Below the pieces are notes generated by a model. That model was not told the DNA's origin, searched no databases, and worked only from the letters and a program-made list of their open reading frames with translations. A stretch of 64,000 nt of DNA. It comes from Chondrus crispus (taxonomy: Eukaryota > Rhodophyta > Florideophyceae > Gigartinales > Gigartinaceae). Positions 60,461 to 64,000 of the stretch are shown piece by piece. The DNA lies in NCBI RefSeq assembly GCF_000350225.1, contig NW_005178644.1, positions 6,482 to 70,481 of the forward strand. The letters run 5' to 3'. The stretch's first letter is position 1; each line of letters opens with the position of its first letter. The translations under genes were made by a program, and so were the position numbers.

Positions 60461-62122
60461 CATTCATACTAGGTTCCGGTGCACAACCGACGCATATCGC
60501 TACACCCTACGCGCGCATGCACCCCAGCACCGGTACACTGTCCCAAACTGCAACGTGTTAACGCATACGCATCGCACACACTACACACATCGACATCCAG
60601 ACGAAGAAGAATAAGGCCCAAGTACCAGCTGTGCACACACCGAAGATGAAGCAAAATTTGCTCTCGGTCCACGACCTGACTCAACACGGTCACGTCACAT
60701 TCACACGGACGCATGCACACCTGCACGCACCCACCACGGTACCACCAGCAATACTCACGGCACACTTCGCACAAGGACGATACCGACTCACAAGCAAGTC
60801 GACACACAACGCAAAAGGCGCACGCACATACAGCAGTAAGAAACGAATGATAAAAACACAAACCTGTTCACAACCACAACACAGCGGACAACCCGCACCC
60901 ACTACAATTGGCACACACAACCAAGGTATCCGATACTCAGGACCAACGAAAAAACCACGCTGAGAACAGCAACCACGATGAAACACACAACCAACAAACG
61001 GAATGCCACACACAAGGTCATGCACGAATGGCACTTACTACTCGAGCACTCGCACCCGAAGACAATTGCCATAATGTCCCAGAACGGCCTTCTCCCGCCA
61101 CTCCCCAGAGGACTAACGGACAACAGCTCGCAGATAACCTGCTGTGGCTGTATTGACGGAAAACCACAACGAGACCGCACAGACGCACAACCCACAATGC
61201 CACAAGAGGAGACAGCCTCTCCTTAGATGTATGCGGACGGATAAAGCCGACATCCACACACAACGGCAATTAATTCATTACTGTGATTGACACAGCAACA
61301 CGGTAATATGAGTGTATGGTGTATTGTCTCACAAATCGAGCCCAAGTGCCGACGATTATCGTCAACGCGATAGAGCAAATAGCGGCGCAGAACGAGCAAT
61401 ATCCGAGACTCTTGGTAACCGACAACGCGAAGGAATATCTGGCAAAGACGATACAAGAAGAACTCCAGAAAAGAGGCATCCGCTTTCGCCGGACGACCCC
61501 GTACACTCCCCAAGAAAACGCGTTAGCCGAAAGAATAAATCGCACACTGATGGAAAAAGTGAGAGCGACATTTTCACACAGCCAACTCCCGGACGTCCAA
61601 TGGCAAGACGCACTCTACGATGCCGTATTTAAATATAACTTAAAGTACCATCACGGATTGAATAGCATACCTCACACAGCATGGCACGACTCGGCACCCC
61701 ACATTCGCAAAAAGTTCACATTCGGCCAAGTTGGATACACGCCGATCCTCAGGCCAAACGCACTAAAGCTCCAACACAAAGCAACACCAGTGCGATGCAT
61801 GTACGGAATAGATGGGACACACATTTATGTACAAAACATTGTAACACGTCGATACTCAAAAATGAGAGCAGACAACTTCCGTCCATATCACAAACACAGG
61901 GACCCCTGCACGACCACATCAACGGCCATTACCACCGAACAGAACAAACGCGCCCTAGCCAACCACGAACACAAGCCGCAACAAAAAATCACTGCGGAAC
62001 AGCAAGCGAAAGACGAACACAGTGCCAAGAATAATAGACCACACCACAAACCCCCCCAAAACCCTCAGACAGGGACGCCTGTATCCAGACTCCAACGCAT
62101 GGGGACAAGCGCACGACGATGA
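60460..62122 (+). pseudogene. second copia element: protease and integrase
   Basis: Protease remnant GSGAQPTHIATPYARM at 60475-60520. Pre-integrase block HTPKMKQNLLSVHDLTQHGH, zinc region WHLLLEHSHPKTIAIM...CCGC, and then the integrase core in ORF 61316-62122. That core has LLVTDNAKEYLAK (Asp) and YTPQENALAERINRTL (Glu), followed by the copia C-terminal region GYTPILRPNALKLQHKATPVRCMYG. The segments occupy several frames, so the polyprotein is broken. Confidence 0.82.
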
Positions 62123-62200
62123 ACTATAACAAATCGACAGCGTGAAGGCGATAGACTGGGCATCCCAAAAACCCAAGAACGCACGCACGGCAATCATCCC

Positions 62201-62837
62201 TGTGGTATAACTACCTTCGTCCCGATCACTCGGAAACGAGGGGGGTTAGAGGCAAGGGAGCGCGCGCGGCTGGGTTACCCACGCGCGAACGCAAACCGTG
62301 CGGATAGACTCGAATAGAGGGAAGGCTCACGTGGCTGGTGACGCGTAGTCGGACGGTGGTGTTATAACCGAACGGCCGGTCACGGGTTAGGTGCCAGAGA
62401 CTGAAAAGGAAACCGGAACGGGATAGCAATTAGCCGTAAAGGGAAGGGAGGCGAGTGTGCCTCTTTACTGGGACGGGCAGGTGTCGCCGGGCTTAACCCC
62501 TAAGTGGGACGCCCGGACACCTGTCCGGCTACAGTAGCTGCCACGTACTGTGTACCAGCTACTGTACACAATTACTTAATTTGTGCCATTAACTACTACT
62601 TACTAATTCGCCACCGTACAGATTATAAACGTGTGCCCGCGGCCGCGATCCTGGCCGGCGGTTGTACCACGTGTGGCCCGTGGCCACGCCCGCTGCTACC
62701 GGCTGTCCCACGTCAGACTCTTGGGGTAATACTGTACACGGCGGCGGGCGCATGTACGCCCGCTCGCTAAAGTAGCACCAGTCTTCCCGCGGGGTTGTCA
62801 TCTCCCCGGGGTGGTCGTCGTACGGAATTGTACTACA
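62201..62837 (+). mobile_element. solo LTR (637 bp) nested in the second copia element
   Basis: Begins TGTGGTATAACTACC and ends AATTGTACTACA. Flanks ATCCC and ATCGC form an imperfect 5-bp duplication. The termini resemble those of the 14-kb gypsy LTR (TGTGGCATAA...TATACTACA), suggesting a related family, but the interior differs. No internal genes, so probably a recombination remnant. It separates the copia integrase from its reverse transcriptase. Confidence 0.65.
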
Positions 62838-62949
62838 ATCGCGACTACCATGACGTATCGGTACAGACATGGCGAGGGGGTCACCGCAAGGAAGGAAACG
62901 TGCTCGATAAGGGGAGACCGCATGAAACCCCATGACCACCCCGAAAAAC

Positions 62950-64000
62950 GGCCACGTATATGGCAGACCGTGCAACGATACGAACGCTGTTCGCCATAGC
63001 CGCATCAATGAACATGAAAATCGAACATTTCGATATACCGGAGCGTAATTGCACGAGAGATACCAACACGAAAACAATTCCTACGTGTGGCAACTGCAAC
63101 GCTTCAATGGCACATACAAACACCGCGCGGCACATGGGGAATTAAAAGGAAACCTATACAGAACCCCCGCAGCGGACAGCATATATAGCACGGAGCTACA
63201 CAGACACCTGCAGAAACACAGATATACACAAATCAGATCTGACACCTCACTGTTCACAAACCACCAAGGTGGACAAACAATCCTAGTGGGCATCAGTATG
63301 GATGACTTCCTTCCAAATTAAACAGCACAAGACCTCATAGACGACCTATACGCAGTCTTCCAAAAACAATATAAGGTTCAACGCTTGGGAAAACCAAGAA
63401 AGTACCTGAACTTTAAAATCAGGTACAGCAAGGAAGGGATACACATGTCACAACCCCATCACATTGACAATGGAGTGACAGTCCTCGCGCAGCACGAATA
63501 AAACCCCAAAACACCCCGTATCTGCACGGCATCCCAACGGAACCCCACGGAGAGCGAGAAATTTGCACCGACATTGCCGCCATATATAAGAAAGCTGTAG
63601 GCGAAATCCGATATATTACGGACAGTACACGCCCTGAAATCGCGTTCGCCATCATCGCCCTAGCACGTGCACTGAAAAAACCGACGCTCAGACACTGGAA
63701 ACTCGCGCAACGGCTCACTCAGTATCTGAGATCTACAAGAGACGAAGGCATCTTGATGCAAGCGAGCACAGCCACGAACGCCGTAATCAACGCTTACTCG
63801 GACGCGGTCTATGCCAACGAACAAACGACCCGCCAGTCCATCACCGGCATGGTCACCTTGGTCAACGGAGAGCCGGTACAATGGATGGCGAAACAGCAGC
63901 CAGTAGTGGCAAAAAGTACCTGCGAGGCTGCATACATAGCAGCGGCAGAAGCAGCCACACACTCGATGGCTGCAACAAATGATCGCAGAAACCGGAATCC
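62950..64000 (+). pseudogene. second copia element: reverse transcriptase and RNase H, cut by window end
   Basis: RT pieces: CNASMAHTNTARHMGN region, TELHRHLQKHRYTQIRSDTSLF and GISMDDFLPN, where the usual YVDD reads SMDD; then a TAA and QDLIDDLYAVFQKQYKVQRLG. RNase H continues in other frames: VGEIRYITDSTRPEIAFAI, NAYSDAVYANEQTTRQSITG and VAKSTCEAAYIAAAEAA. It runs into the right edge, so the 3' LTR is outside the window. Confidence 0.82.

Overview
The window reads as eukaryotic nuclear DNA from an intron-poor, transposon-rich genome, most likely a red alga. Four observations support this. The host genes are single-exon or carry only short GT-AG introns (105-160 nt). One host gene looks like a plastid-type voltage-gated potassium channel. 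The ribosome-biogenesis, mRNA-decay and Rab-GAP genes are clearly eukaryotic. The rest is Tc1/mariner, pogo, Harbinger, Helitron, Crypton, Ty1/copia and Ty3/gypsy DNA. The lineage (for example a florideophyte such as Chondrus) is an inference from gene structure, not from a species marker.

Host genes: PAN2, the poly(A) nuclease subunit (641-4408, minus). A small zinc-finger gene whose start codon appears to be split by an intron (11530-12237, plus). A three-exon ion-channel gene (18103-19570, plus). A TBC1D22/Gyp1-type Rab GAP (20377-21744, plus). A DDX51/Dbp6-type RNA helicase (22358-24259, plus). MAK16 (24397-25353, minus), convergent with the helicase. The last two both belong to early 60S ribosome assembly.

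Mobile DNA from left to right: a Tc1-type element with 198-bp IR/DR ends (5592-8233), itself cut by a 1,068-bp solo LTR; a Harbinger-type pair (Myb-like ORF and broken transposase, 8541-10853); an uninterrupted 1,709-aa Helitron RepHel ORF (12432-17561); a decayed DDE_4 transposase (26431-27892); a copia element on the minus strand (28763-38175) with an extra zinc-finger ORF, whose 5' LTR is interrupted by a pogo/jerky element (35633-38143); a second pogo element (38203-40373); a Crypton-type tyrosine-recombinase gene with a GCR1_C-like tail, split in two (41213-41881 and 55946-57109) by a 14,064-bp gypsy element with perfect target duplication (41882-55945); and a second copia element running off the right edge (59148-64000), cut by a 637-bp solo LTR.

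The least ordinary item is the gypsy element. Downstream of pol it has a 5.4-kb extension bounded by two near-identical copies of a hairpin plus polypurine tract, and this extension holds an 840-aa ORF on the opposite strand. The window has no recognisable rRNA, tRNA, CRISPR or bacterial operon.
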